42,406 nucleotides of DNA from CTSOIL-112 sp964293815 (GCA_964293815.1 CAXYYC010000025.1:1-42406), one strand, 5' to 3'; positions 32,730-41,760 are shown, numbered from the stretch's first letter. Program-made: numbers and translations. Notes: a model not told the origin generated them from the sequence alone.

Positions 32730-33836
32730 TTATTTATTGTGCCACACCACACGATAGTTGACCAACACATCCGCGCTCAGTAGGAATAACAACAATAAAC
32801 CTTGGAACAACATACTCACCGACTGCGGCAGGCTCATGGAAATTTGCAGGGCTTCACCGCCGAGCGTGAGCAATGCCATCAATAATGCGCCGAGCAGTAC
32901 ACCAATCGGGTGCAAACGCCCGAGAAATGCAACGATGATCGCGGTAAAGCCATAGCCCGGACGCCAGCTTTCTTGCAATTGACCAACCGGCCCTGCGACT
33001 TCGAGTGCGCCCGCCAAACCCGCCAAGCCACCGCTGATGAGCAAAGCCAGCCAAATCAAGCGATTGGTTTTAAAGCCAGCGTAGTTCGCCGCTTTCGGCG
33101 CCAAACCGGCGACCGTCATTTGAAAGCCCACGAAGGAGCGTTTGACGAACAGCCACATCAGCGGCACAGCCAGCAACAATAGTAAAACGCCCACATGCAG
33201 GCGCGTCGATTCGAGCGCCGGTAGCCATTGACCGAGCAACGGCAGCGTCGCGTGTGCGGGGAACATGGCTGATTGGGGAAAACCCGCGCCCATTGGGTCT
33301 TGCAGAGGCGCGGTATTGTCCACCGTTCCGACCAATAAATATTGCAACAGACTTTGCGCCACATACACCAGCATCAGCGTGGTCAAAATTTCGTTGGCAT
33401 TGAATTGTGTGCGCATCCACGCCGCCAAACCTGCCCAAATCATGCCGCCGACGATGCCTGCGAGTATCATCAAAACGACCAGTAGACCTGAGGTGATGCT
33501 GTTTTGTGCATACACCATGACGGCGGTGGCAAAAATCCCACCCATGACCAATTGCCCTTCCGCGCCAATATTCCACACCTGTGCGCGATAGGCGACGGCC
33601 AAGCCGAGACCAATCAGACACAGCGGCAATGCCTTGAGCAGCCATTCGCTAACGCCATACACCGTGGACAGCGGATCGATGAAATAGGCTTTGAATGCAA
33701 TTTGTGGATTCACACCCAACAGCATGAAAATCGCCAAACCAGCCACCAGCGTGGCGATCACGACGATCAGCGGTACGATGAACTGCATACGCAAAGAGGG
33801 TTCGGGGCGAGGAATGAGTTTGAATGGAATCAGCAT
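32730..33836 (-). CDS. BmpA-linked nucleoside-type ABC permease (first subunit)
   Basis: A 368-residue BPD_transp_2-family inner-membrane permease with about nine hydrophobic segments. The stretch YRAQVWNIGAEGQLVMGGI is characteristic of the first permease of nucleoside/BMP-family importers (YufP/NupB type), as is NANEILTTLMLVYVA; GFTAIIVAFLGRLHPIG near the end also fits. Such permeases normally pair with a second, shorter one and a BMP lipoprotein. Neither is in this window. It starts 74 bp downstream of the ATPase gene, with a large hairpin between. Confidence 0.88.
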   Translation of the reverse strand: MLIPFKLIPRPEPSLRMQFIVPLIVVIATLVAGLAIFMLLGVNPQIAFKAYFIDPLSTVYGVSEWLLKALPLCLIGLGLAVAYRAQVWNIGAEGQLVMGGIFATAVMVYAQNSITSGLLVVLMILAGIVGGMIWAGLAAWMRTQFNANEILTTLMLVYVAQSLLQYLLVGTVDNTAPLQDPMGAGFPQSAMFPAHATLPLLGQWLPALESTRLHVGVLLLLLAVPLMWLFVKRSFVGFQMTVAGLAPKAANYAGFKTNRLIWLALLISGGLAGLAGALEVAGPVGQLQESWRPGYGFTAIIVAFLGRLHPIGVLLGALLMALLTLGGEALQISMSLPQSVSMLFQGLLLLFLLSADVLVNYRVVWHNK

Positions 33837-33895
33837 GGTATGGGGTTTGGGCTATTCGGATGATTGGGGCGATGGGTTTCTTATGTCAAAGTTGT

Positions 33896-33935
33896 GTCAC
33901 AGCACCGTATTTATTGATTGACGCCGTGCTGTGAC
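33896..33935 (-). other. long hairpin at the ATPase-permease boundary
   Basis: GTCACAGCAC (33896-33905) is an exact inverted copy of 33926-33935 with a 20-base loop holding the ATPase stop codon. No T-run follows on the minus strand, so it may set the relative amounts of the two proteins through mRNA processing. Confidence 0.5.
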
Positions 33936-35509
33936 GCGTTGTGGTGTTGCGCAGTCGCGTGTTTTTCTTCAAACAAGCCTGACATCCACAGACCGATTTG
34001 CTCAGGCGTGGTGTCTTCGGTCGGGCAGGTCGGCGATACGCGACCATGCGCGATGACGGCAATACGGTCGGCGATTTGGAAAATCTCTTCTAATTCCTCG
34101 GAAATCAGCAAAATCGCCACGCCATCCGCCGCCAAATCGAGCAAGCGTTGGCGTAAAAAGGCCGATGCGCCAACGTCCACGCCCCACGTTGGTTGGGCCA
34201 CGATCATCAGCTTGGGTGCGAGCAAAATTTCGCGTCCCATGATGAATTTTTGCAAATTGCCGCCGGACAGGCTGCTGGCGGTGCTTTGATTGCCTTGGCA
34301 TTTGACTTGAAACTCGCGGATACAGCGGTCGGCCAAATCGCGGGTATTTTTGCGTTGGATCAAGCCGCGTTTGAGCATGGCGAATTTCGGCGATTGATAC
34401 GCCGTGAGCAGGGCGTTTTCAGCCAAACTCATGGCGGGAACCGCGCCTTTACCGAGGCGTTCTTCGGGGACGAAGCACAGTCCGAGGCCGAGGTTACGGC
34501 GTTGTGCCGCGTCCATGTGGCCGGCGCTTTGTCCCATAATTTGCACCATATCGGCGCGCGCGGCGCGCTTTTCTCCGGACAATGCGGCGAGTAATTCGGC
34601 TTGGCCATTACCCGAAACGCCCGCAATGCCGAGAATTTCACCGGCGCGCACGGACAGATTGACTTCGGATAAATCCACACCGAACGGATCATCGGTCGGC
34701 ATGGATAACTGGTTGATTTGTAAACGAATATCGCCCGTTTCGTGCGAAGCGTGCTCGTACTGCGGCAGAGCGCGGCCGATCATGAGTTGCGCCATCGTTT
34801 CGACGGTTTCTTCTTTCGGCTGGCATTCGCCCGAAACTGCGCCGTGGCGCAGTACGGTGGCGCTGTCGCACAGGCTTTGGATTTCATCAAGTTTGTGGCT
34901 GATGTAGAGGATGCTGCATCCTTCACTGGCGAGTTGGCGCAGGGTGACAAACAATTTTTCAACCGCTTGCGGTGTGAGCACCGAGGTCGGTTCGTCCATA
35001 ATCAGCAGTTTGGGGTTTTGCAGCAGGCAGCGCACGATTTCGACGCGTTGGCGTTCACCGACAGATAAATCGTGCACCAATCGTTGCGGTGCAATCGGCA
35101 GGCCGTAATGCTCGGATACTTGTTTGATGCGCTCGGACAGTGCGCTCATGCTGGTTTTTTCGTCCATCGCCAGCGCAATATTTTCCACCACGGTCAGGGT
35201 TTCAAACAGGGAAAAGTGTTGAAACACCATGCCAATGCCAAGTGCGCGCGCTTGCGCGGGGGATTTGATTTGGACTTCCTGACCGTCCCAAATGATTGTG
35301 CCCGCGTCTGGCTGAGTCACGCCGTAGATCATTTTCATCAGCGTGGATTTGCCCGCGCCGTTTTCGCCCAATACGGCGTGGATTTCACCTGGTGCGACGG
35401 ACAGGCTGACGTTGTCATTGGCGCGCATCGTGCCGTAGATTTTGGTCATGCCTTGTAGTTCAATGCGGGCGGCAGGTGCGGCTGAAGTGGCGGTGTGTTG
35501 TGCAGTCAT
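33911..35509 (-). CDS. BmpA-linked nucleoside-type ABC ATPase
   Basis: A 532-residue double ABC ATPase of the sugar/nucleoside importer group (YufO/NupA type). The first domain has Walker A GENGAGKST, the signature LSVGERQRVEIVRCL and Walker B LLIMDEPTSVLTP. The second has an altered Walker A (GVSGNGQAE), the signature LSGGNLQKFIMGRE and a Walker B in which glutamate is replaced by glutamine (LMIVAQPTWGVDVGA). That substitution is usual in this subfamily, so the second site is probably weak. A His/Asn/Gln-rich tail follows. It begins 10 bp after the DUF808 gene stop, and the permease follows. Confidence 0.9.
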   Translation of the reverse strand: MTAQHTATSAAPAARIELQGMTKIYGTMRANDNVSLSVAPGEIHAVLGENGAGKSTLMKMIYGVTQPDAGTIIWDGQEVQIKSPAQARALGIGMVFQHFSLFETLTVVENIALAMDEKTSMSALSERIKQVSEHYGLPIAPQRLVHDLSVGERQRVEIVRCLLQNPKLLIMDEPTSVLTPQAVEKLFVTLRQLASEGCSILYISHKLDEIQSLCDSATVLRHGAVSGECQPKEETVETMAQLMIGRALPQYEHASHETGDIRLQINQLSMPTDDPFGVDLSEVNLSVRAGEILGIAGVSGNGQAELLAALSGEKRAARADMVQIMGQSAGHMDAAQRRNLGLGLCFVPEERLGKGAVPAMSLAENALLTAYQSPKFAMLKRGLIQRKNTRDLADRCIREFQVKCQGNQSTASSLSGGNLQKFIMGREILLAPKLMIVAQPTWGVDVGASAFLRQRLLDLAADGVAILLISEELEEIFQIADRIAVIAHGRVSPTCPTEDTTPEQIGLWMSGLFEEKHATAQHHNASQHGVNQ

Positions 35510-35519
35510 GATGAATCAA

Positions 35520-36452
35520 TTAGTGTGCTGGGGATTTTTTCGGTATGAATTTGCTTGCGAGGGTCACAACAAGTAACACCAGCGCGCCGACAATCATGCC
35601 GACAAGTAGATCCATCAAGATGCTGGAGATGCCTTGTAACCATGAAGGTACGCTGTACGCAACGACTTCATAAATATGGTGTAGGCCAAAACTGTGGGGC
35701 AAGTTGTGCGCAATGATGCTGCCACCGACGAGGAACATGGCCAGTGTGCCGACGAAAGCCAAACCCTTCATTAGGCGCGGCATAATCCACAAGGCGAGTT
35801 TACCGAATGCCTGCGCGACGCTGTTCTTTTTCTGTAATAGCCACAAACCGACATCATCGAGTTTGACGATCCCGCCGACCAAACCATATACGCCGACGGT
35901 CATGAGCAAAGAAATACCCACCAGCACGGCGAGCTGCTGCATGAACGGGCGATCCTGAACCACGCCCAAGGTGATGACAATGATTTCGGCGGAGAGTACA
36001 AAGTCGGTGCGAATGGCGCCTTTGACTTTATCCTTTTCGAATTGCACCATATCAACGGTTTCGTCTTCGACGGCGTTGACCAGCTCAATGTGGTGTTGCT
36101 CGTCTTCCTCTTTCTTGTGCAATAGTTTGTGCGCGACTTTCTCAAAGCCTTCAAAACACAAATACGCACCGCCGATCATCAACAGTACCGTGACCAACCA
36201 CGGTTGCCACGCAGCCAAGCCGAGCGCGAGCGGGACGATGATTGCTTTATTGACGATCGAGCCTTTGGCGACCGCCCAGACCACGGGTAACTCGCGGTTC
36301 GCATTGATGCCGGTGACTTGTTGCGCATTGAGTGCCAAATCGTCACCCAGTACACCAGCGGTCTTTTTTGCCGCCACTTTGGTCATGACGCTAATATCGT
36401 CCAATAGTGTGGCAATGTCGTCCAGTAGGGTTAATAAGCTTGCGCCGGCCAT
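35520..36452 (-). CDS. DUF808 (YedI-like) inner-membrane protein
   Basis: A 310-residue membrane protein of the DUF808 family. The highly conserved N-terminus is clear (LLDDIATLLDDISVMTKVAA then KKTAGVLGDDLALNAQQVTG), followed by several hydrophobic segments and an acidic His/Glu loop (KKEEDEQHHIEL). The function of the family is not known. AAGGA upstream supports the ATG at 36452. It is the first gene of a minus-strand run: its stop lies 10 bp before the ABC ATPase start, so the genes are probably one transcript, an association worth noting because YedI usually stands alone. Confidence 0.9.
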   Translation of the reverse strand: MAGASLLTLLDDIATLLDDISVMTKVAAKKTAGVLGDDLALNAQQVTGINANRELPVVWAVAKGSIVNKAIIVPLALGLAAWQPWLVTVLLMIGGAYLCFEGFEKVAHKLLHKKEEDEQHHIELVNAVEDETVDMVQFEKDKVKGAIRTDFVLSAEIIVITLGVVQDRPFMQQLAVLVGISLLMTVGVYGLVGGIVKLDDVGLWLLQKKNSVAQAFGKLALWIMPRLMKGLAFVGTLAMFLVGGSIIAHNLPHSFGLHHIYEVVAYSVPSWLQGISSILMDLLVGMIVGALVLLVVTLASKFIPKKSPAH

Positions 36453-36718
36453 TATGGGTTGTCCTTGGTTGAAAAATGTTAAACCGTAATCATAGCCTTA
36501 AACCCCTCAAAATGCATTACAATTCAAGGAAATACCGCGCTCGGGCGCTGGATGATGGTGTTGTAGGAATTCAACAGTTGAGCATGATTTGGCGGCAGAT
36601 GCGCAAAAAATCGTCAACCTAAACCGAGCTTGGGGCATTATATTGGACGTAGGCGGATTGGTTCGTCAGCATGTATCACTGCCACAATTGCCTGTCACAC
36701 ATAGAAATGGAGAATCGA

Positions 36719-36952
36719 ATGAAAGCTCAATTAGTCAAACGCATTGCCTTATCCACGCTGTTGCTTGGTTTGGCTGCGGGTGCTGTCGCGTATGCGGCCA
36801 CATTTGCCGAAGCGGACACCAATGGCGATGGCAAATTGTCGTTGGAGGAAGCGAAAGCGGCGAATCTGCAAGATGTCGTAACCAATTTTAAAAAGATTGA
36901 TACCGACCGCGACGGTTTCTTGTCCAAAGCGGAGCTGAAAGCCAACCGCTAA
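36719..36952 (+). CDS. small exported EF-hand protein
   Basis: A 77-residue protein with a signal peptide (LSTLLLGLAAGAVAYA, likely cut after AYA) and two EF-hand calcium loops in the mature part: DTNGDGKLSLEE and DTDRDGFLSKAE. It should bind calcium in the periplasm; no other role can be read. GGAGA just upstream supports the ATG at 36719; the frame extends further upstream without a better start. It stands alone between the divergent DUF808 gene and the pseudouridine synthase gene, with its own terminator. The 266 bp upstream show no gene. Confidence 0.85.
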   Translation: MKAQLVKRIALSTLLLGLAAGAVAYAATFAEADTNGDGKLSLEEAKAANLQDVVTNFKKIDTDRDGFLSKAELKANR

Positions 36953-36986
36953 TGCATCCTTAAGCAATCACGGATTACTCGTGAGC

Positions 36987-37020
36987 AATACCCTGCGTGC
37001 ATCTGCCGCAGGGTATTTTT
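36987..37020 (+). terminator. terminator after the EF-hand gene
   Basis: AATACCCTGCG (36987-36997) pairs with CGCAGGGTATT (37007-37017) around a nine-base loop, running into five T (37016-37020). Confidence 0.85.
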
Positions 37021-37102
37021 CGTTATCTACGGTCATACAGCGTAGGCACTACCGCAAAACTACGTTACACTGCGAACTATTTCACACACCACAGTCATCA
37101 TC

Positions 37103-38452
37103 ATGAGCAAAACCTTAAGCCTTGCCAAGCGCAGCGGCGACAGCAAAACCGAAAAAACAGCGACGCAGCGTAACCCGATTCGTGGTCGTAACCGCAATAA
37201 CCACGTCGCAGGCGCAGGCGCGCACGCAAGTGGTTCGTCAGAGTCATATAAAAAATCAGATAAGCCAAACCAATCAGCTAAAAAATCAGGTGAATCCAGC
37301 CCAAATCGTCCCGCACGAGCAGAGCGTCCCGCACGAACCGAGCGCAACGATTCGTTTACAGCCAAAGAAGGAAAACCTCGCACATCAGTGAAGCCATTTG
37401 ATCGTTCGGCCAAATCCAATGCCAACGCGAAACCGAACCGCGATCCGTCTGGTACTCAGGCCAGCCGTGGCAGACCAGCGGCAAAATCCGCGACCAAATC
37501 CACGGTCAAGACGGCGCAAACCGTGTTGCGCCACGGTAAAGTGCGCGATGGCGTGCGTGAGTTTACCGATGGCCGTGTGGTTCAGGCCAAACGCACAACG
37601 GGCACGTCGGAACGCCCGAAAAATCCGAATCTACAGCTCAAATCTTTGCGTGATGAGCGCGCCGCAGAGACATCTGCCCGCGCCCAATCGCCTCATGGCG
37701 CCGCTCGCAGTGAATCCAATTCATCCGCTGGTATCCGTATTTCCAAATATCTGGCCGATCAAGGTCTGTGCTCACGCCGCGAAGCCGACGCCTACATTGA
37801 AAAAGGTTGGGTGACGGTCAATGGCAAACGTGCAGAGTTGGGACAGCGCGTATTGCCGCACGAACGCGTGCAACTGGCGCGTCAAGCGAGTACGGCACAA
37901 GCGTCGCGCGTGACCATTTTGATCAACAAGCCGGTGGGTTATGTGTCGGGTCAAGCCGAAGATGGCTACGAGCCAGCGGTGAGCCTGATCACAGCGGACA
38001 ATCAATGGGAAGATGCGCCGTTTCAGCAGGATTTCGAGTTCAAACACCTCAAAGGTTTGGCTCCGGCAGGGCGCTTGGACATTGATTCGGTTGGTTTGCT
38101 GGTATTGACGCAGGACGGACGTATTGCCAAACAATTGATCGGGCAAGACAGCGAAACAGATAAAGAATACCTTGTGCGTGTCGAAGGCGAACTGATTGAA
38201 AATGGTTTGAAACTGCTCAATCACGGGCTGGAATTGGACGGCGTGCCACTGCGTCCGGCGCAAGTGAGTTGGCAAAATGAGGATCAACTGCGTTTCGTGC
38301 TGCGCGAGGGCAAAAAACGCCAGATTCGCCGCATGTGCGAATTGGTCGGGCTGAAAGTGGTTGGCCTCAAACGCATTCGCATTGGTAAGGTTAAACTGGG
38401 CAATCTGCCGACGGGCAAATGGCGCTATTTGGCTGAGGATGAGGGCTTTTGA
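37103..38452 (+). CDS. RluF-like rRNA pseudouridine synthase with long basic N-terminal tail
   Basis: A 449-residue protein in two parts. Residues 1 to about 205 are low-complexity and rich in Lys, Arg, Ser, Asn and Ala (for example RPARAERPARTERNDS), so probably disordered and able to bind RNA. From residue 211 there is an S4 RNA-binding domain (IRISKYLADQGLCSRREAD), then the catalytic domain of the RsuA/RluB/RluE/RluF family with the catalytic aspartate in GRLDIDSVGLLVLT and the C-terminal motif REGKKRQIRRMCE. Motifs are nearest to RluF as I recall them (E. coli target 23S U2604), but the exact target is uncertain. The ATG at 37103 lacks a good ribosome site, so the start is provisional. 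Confidence 0.87.
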   Translation: MSKTLSLAKRSGDSKTEKTATQRNPIRGRNRNNHVAGAGAHASGSSESYKKSDKPNQSAKKSGESSPNRPARAERPARTERNDSFTAKEGKPRTSVKPFDRSAKSNANAKPNRDPSGTQASRGRPAAKSATKSTVKTAQTVLRHGKVRDGVREFTDGRVVQAKRTTGTSERPKNPNLQLKSLRDERAAETSARAQSPHGAARSESNSSAGIRISKYLADQGLCSRREADAYIEKGWVTVNGKRAELGQRVLPHERVQLARQASTAQASRVTILINKPVGYVSGQAEDGYEPAVSLITADNQWEDAPFQQDFEFKHLKGLAPAGRLDIDSVGLLVLTQDGRIAKQLIGQDSETDKEYLVRVEGELIENGLKLLNHGLELDGVPLRPAQVSWQNEDQLRFVLREGKKRQIRRMCELVGLKVVGLKRIRIGKVKLGNLPTGKWRYLAEDEGF

Positions 38453-38518
38453 TTTGATTAGCTCTGTGGGCAATGAGATGGCTCGGATGGCTTAAAGGGT
38501 TGTTTGGAGGATGGCATA

Positions 38519-38545
38519 AAAGGGTGGCTAAAGGCCATCCTTTTT
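38519..38545 (+). terminator. terminator after the pseudouridine synthase gene
   Basis: AAAGGGTGGC (38519-38528) pairs with GCCATCCTTT (38534-38543), one G-T pair, five-base loop, with the T-run continuing to 38545. An overlapping longer hairpin uses GGATGGC at 38509-38515. Confidence 0.75.
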
Positions 38546-38684
38546 ATTGCCCCTCACACATTTGATCTCACTTGCGCTGGTAAATTCTGCTGTGTATGAT
38601 GCAACGAACGTAAAAATTTGTTTGAATCACCGAGCATAACTGGTGGTTCCCATGTATCAGAATAGAATTAGCAAGGAGAAAATC

Positions 38685-39872
38685 ATGTATACATCATTCC
38701 AATCACACCTGCAAAACGAATTACAAGCCATTGAGCAAGCGGGTTTGTACAAAAACGAACGCATCATCACTTCGCCGCAAGGTGCGGTGATTCGCGTGGC
38801 CGATGGTCAAGAGGTTTTGAATTTCTGCGCGAATAATTACCTCGGTTTGTCCAACAACACGGAGTTGAAACAAGCGGCGAAAAGCGCCATCGACAGCCAC
38901 GGTTATGGCGTGTCGTCGGTGCGTTTTATTTGCGGTACGCAGGACGTGCACAAGCAACTCGAATCGGCCATCGCCCAGTTTTTTGGTACCGAGGACACGA
39001 TTTTATACGCCGCTTGTTTTGACGCGAATGGCGGCGTGTTTGAACCGCTGTTGACCGAGCAGGACGCGATTATTTCCGATGCGCTGAATCACGCCTCGAT
39101 CATCGACGGTGTGCGCTTGTGCAAGGCACAGCGCTACCGTTACGCCAACGCCGATATGGCCGATTTAGAAACGCAATTGCAAAAAGCGCAGGCGCAACGC
39201 TTTCGCCTGATCGTCACCGACGGCGTGTTTTCGATGGATGGCAATGTCGCGCCATTGGACAAAATTTACGCACTGGCAGAGCAATACGACGCCATGATTA
39301 TGATTGACGAATCACACTCGGCGGGCGTGGTGGGGCAAACAGGACGCGGCGTGACCGAGCGTTACGATCTGCGTGGACAAATTGAAATCATCACCGGTAC
39401 GCTGGGCAAAGCCTTTGGCGGTGCGATTGGTGGCTTTACCACGGGCAAAAAAGAAATCATCGACTTGCTGCGCCAGCGCTCGCGCCCGTATCTATTTTCC
39501 AACTCCATTCCACCGATGGTTGCGGCGGCGGGTGTGCGTGCGTTTGAACTGATGAGCAGCAGCAACGCGCTCCAAGATCGATTACACGCCAACACCGACT
39601 ATTTTGTGGAACGCATGAAAGCCGCAGGCTTTGACATCAAACCCACCGAATCCGCCATTTGCGCCGTGATGCTGTACGATGCGAAACGCTCTCAGGAGAT
39701 GGCGGCGCGATTGCTGGACGAAGGTATTTACGTCATCGGCTTTTACTACCCCGTCGTGCCGAAAGAGCAGGCGCGAATTCGCGTGCAAATCTCCGCCGCG
39801 CACGAGCGCGAGCATCTCGATCACTGCATTGCCGCATTCACCAAAATCGGGCGCGAGATGGGCGTGATTTAA
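38685..39872 (+). CDS. kbl: glycine C-acetyltransferase (2-amino-3-ketobutyrate CoA ligase)
   Basis: This PLP enzyme splits 2-amino-3-ketobutyrate, made by Tdh, with CoA into glycine and acetyl-CoA. The 395-residue length is usual. Marks are NFCANNYLGLSNN, GYGVSSVRFICGTQ, SDALNHASIIDG, MIDESHSAG with the PLP aspartate, and the lysine motif TGTLGKAFGGA. The frame reaches upstream to 38643, but AAGGAG at 38673-38678 selects the ATG at 38685. It lies 35 bp before tdh, so the two form the threonine-to-glycine operon. The 232 bp upstream hold the previous terminator and no gene. Confidence 0.96.
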   Translation: MYTSFQSHLQNELQAIEQAGLYKNERIITSPQGAVIRVADGQEVLNFCANNYLGLSNNTELKQAAKSAIDSHGYGVSSVRFICGTQDVHKQLESAIAQFFGTEDTILYAACFDANGGVFEPLLTEQDAIISDALNHASIIDGVRLCKAQRYRYANADMADLETQLQKAQAQRFRLIVTDGVFSMDGNVAPLDKIYALAEQYDAMIMIDESHSAGVVGQTGRGVTERYDLRGQIEIITGTLGKAFGGAIGGFTTGKKEIIDLLRQRSRPYLFSNSIPPMVAAAGVRAFELMSSSNALQDRLHANTDYFVERMKAAGFDIKPTESAICAVMLYDAKRSQEMAARLLDEGIYVIGFYYPVVPKEQARIRVQISAAHEREHLDHCIAAFTKIGREMGVI

Positions 39873-39907
39873 TTGAAAAACACCTCACCATAATAAAAAG
39901 GAAACAC

Positions 39908-40933
39908 ATGAAAGCACTGGTCAAAGCACATGCAGAAAAAGGCATCTGGATGCAAGACATCCCCGAGCCAACCGTTGGCGTCAACGACGTCAAGATTAAA
40001 ATCAAAAAAACCGCCATTTGCGGCACCGATCTACACATCTACAAATGGGACGACTGGGCGCAAAAAACCATCCAAACCCCAATGACCATCGGGCATGAAT
40101 ACGCCGGCGTGGTGGCCGAAATCGGCAGCGGTGTTAAAAATATCCAAATCGGTGATCGTGTCACCGGCGAAGGACACATCGCCTGTGGGCACTGTCGCAA
40201 CTGTCGCCGAGGCAAACTGCATGTGTGCGAAAACACCATCGGCGTCGGTGTCAACCGTGATGGCGCATTTGCCGAATATCTGGTCATACCGGCAGAAAAC
40301 GTCGTGCGGTTGGACGAGCGCATTTCCGACGAGATGGCCGCCATCATGGACCCGTTTGGCAATGCCACACATACCGCCTTATCCTTTCCCTTGATCGGTG
40401 AAGACGTACTCATCACCGGCGCGGGACTGATTGGCTGCATGGCGACCGCCGTGTGCCGCTTCGCTGGCGCGCGCCACATCGTTGTCAGCGATTTGAGCGA
40501 ATACCGCTTAGACATTGCGAAAAAAATGGGTGCAACGCTCACCGTCAACCCAGCCAAAGGCGAAAGCATCGAAGGCGCCGTGCGTCAGCTCAATATGCAC
40601 GGCTTTGACATCGGACTCGAAATGTCCGGCTCACCGTATGCGTTTGAGAGCATGATTGAAAACATGTACAACGGCTCAAAAATCTCCCTGCTCGGCATAC
40701 TGCCCAACTCCACCACGGTTGATTGGAACAAAATTATTTTTAAAGCTTTGACTTTAAAAGGAATTTACGGGCGCGAGATGTGGGAAACGTGGTATCAGAT
40801 GGAACAAATGCTCATCTCCGGCATTGACCTTACGCCAATCATCACCCACCGTTTTCATGTGGATGAATTCCAAAAAGGCTTTGATGTTATGGAAGGAGGC
40901 CAGTGCGGTAAAGTGATTTTGAGTTGGGATTAA
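39908..40933 (+). CDS. tdh: L-threonine 3-dehydrogenase
   Basis: A zinc medium-chain dehydrogenase that oxidises threonine to 2-amino-3-ketobutyrate with NAD+. The protein has 341 residues, the same as E. coli Tdh, and starts MKALVKAHAEKGIWM. The catalytic zinc cysteine is C38 (ICGTDLH), with GHEYAG following. The structural zinc cysteines are in CGHCRNCRRGKLHVC, and the NAD site is ITGAGLIGCMA. The frame is open far upstream inside kbl, but AAGGAAA at about 39898 selects the ATG at 39908. It is the second gene of the kbl-tdh operon. Downstream is a repeat-rich accessory region. Confidence 0.97.
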   Translation: MKALVKAHAEKGIWMQDIPEPTVGVNDVKIKIKKTAICGTDLHIYKWDDWAQKTIQTPMTIGHEYAGVVAEIGSGVKNIQIGDRVTGEGHIACGHCRNCRRGKLHVCENTIGVGVNRDGAFAEYLVIPAENVVRLDERISDEMAAIMDPFGNATHTALSFPLIGEDVLITGAGLIGCMATAVCRFAGARHIVVSDLSEYRLDIAKKMGATLTVNPAKGESIEGAVRQLNMHGFDIGLEMSGSPYAFESMIENMYNGSKISLLGILPNSTTVDWNKIIFKALTLKGIYGREMWETWYQMEQMLISGIDLTPIITHRFHVDEFQKGFDVMEGGQCGKVILSWD

Positions 40934-40983
40934 AAATGCTCTCAGCAATGTCGTATTCTCTTATCTTGGATGAAAGACCGGTT

Positions 40984-41007
40984 GTAGGTCGGATACTTGT
41001 ATCCGAC
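40984..41007. repeat. GTCGGATAC palindromic repeat, copy 1
   Basis: GTAG followed by GTCGGATAC-TT-GTATCCGAC (9-bp perfect arms). Here the palindrome extends outward with GGTTGT (40980-40985) and ACAACC (41008-41013). It lies about 50 bp after tdh and has no T-run. Confidence 0.85.
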
Positions 41008-41154
41008 ACAACCATTTGCAAGTAAAGAGCAATATGAGGTATCGCAGAAATTATCAGACAGGTGGTTTGTATTTCTTTACCTTGGTGACTGAGCAGCGTC
41101 AGCGCGTGTAATCGTACGTATGTTTTTTGAATATTTCGCTCTCCGCCGCGGGGC

Positions 41155-41186
41155 GAATCCTTTTTGTCTTGATACAAAAAGGATTC
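41155..41186. repeat. 13-bp perfect palindrome
   Basis: GAATCCTTTTTGT (41155-41167) is inverted as ACAAAAAGGATTC (41174-41186) with a six-base loop. It could act as a terminator in either direction. A further 8-bp hairpin, GCGTTTGC-AC-GCAAACGC, is at 41250-41267. No gene is supported in 40934-41566. Confidence 0.7.
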
Positions 41187-41346
41187 AAAAAAATCAAGTT
41201 CGCGGTCATGCAAAACAATGAACGCTTGAATCAGGTCGGTTTGAAACTCGCGTTTGCACGCAAACGCTCAAACAACAAACCTCCCTGAAAAAAGAAGCGC
41301 TCATTTGCCTGACAGCGACGGCTGGCACAACTTCGTAAGGAACTGT

Positions 41347-41455
41347 GTAGGGCGCAATAAACCGTAGGTGCATTGCGCCGCATGTATTAAAAATGGAGCG
41401 GTACTGAGGTTACTACATTCGGCGCAATGCGTAAATATCACTTATTGCGCCCTAC
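41347..41455. repeat. 109-bp inverted-repeat element (GTAGGGCGCAATAA family)
   Basis: GTAGGGCGCAATAA (41347-41360) is inverted at 41442-41455, and GCATTGCGCCG (41370-41380) is inverted at 41420-41430. The spacers between these arms differ. It resembles the widespread short repeats reading TAGGGTGCAATAA...GCATTGCACC in many bacteria, and may be a MITE-like or REP-like unit. Confidence 0.75.
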
Positions 41456-41566
41456 GCGCTACTTGCTTGATTGATGGTACAGATGTCATAAACCCCTGTT
41501 CTTACGTCCTAAACGGTCATCACGCATTTATTATATAGCCAATGTACTAATTTGCAAACAAGTTAA

Positions 41567-41760
41567 CCAAGGAAAAGACCATTCAAAAGACTGTATGGTG
41601 AGATCGACATGATCGAAGATCAAGATGACGGGACGATTATTGTCGAAGGCTAGCCTCAGAGGAAAACATCGATTCAGACGGCGAAACGAGAACCTATGAC
41701 GTGATAAATTGGATTGCCCAACTATATGAAGTTCGCGAATATCCGCGAGATGCGCCAGTT
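41567..41760 (+). pseudogene. frameshifted remnant resembling a phage prohead protease N-terminus
   Basis: Frame starting at 41567 gives FKRLYGEIDMIEDQDDG and TIIVEG, then a TAG at 41651. From 41653 a second frame continues with ASEENIDSDGETRTYDV and runs to VREYPRDAPV before the repeat at 41761. Adding one base before 41651 would join them as EG-x-ASEENIDSDGE. That pattern is like the N-terminus of XkdF/HK97-type prohead serine proteases as I recall it (YGEI...DDG...V-G-ASSE-VDSDGE). It is therefore probably a broken phage gene fragment. The match is from memory and the piece is short; other identities are possible. Confidence 0.5.

Noticed and set aside
38570..38684. Possible riboswitch upstream of kbl
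   Set aside because: Only a short CACC/GGTG hairpin is seen; it does not match a glycine, threonine or other riboswitch layout that I can recognise.
40887..41213. A 108-codon minus-strand frame after tdh
   Set aside because: It runs through the GTCGGATAC repeat and the 13-bp palindrome, overlaps the tdh end, and shows no domain; likely spurious.
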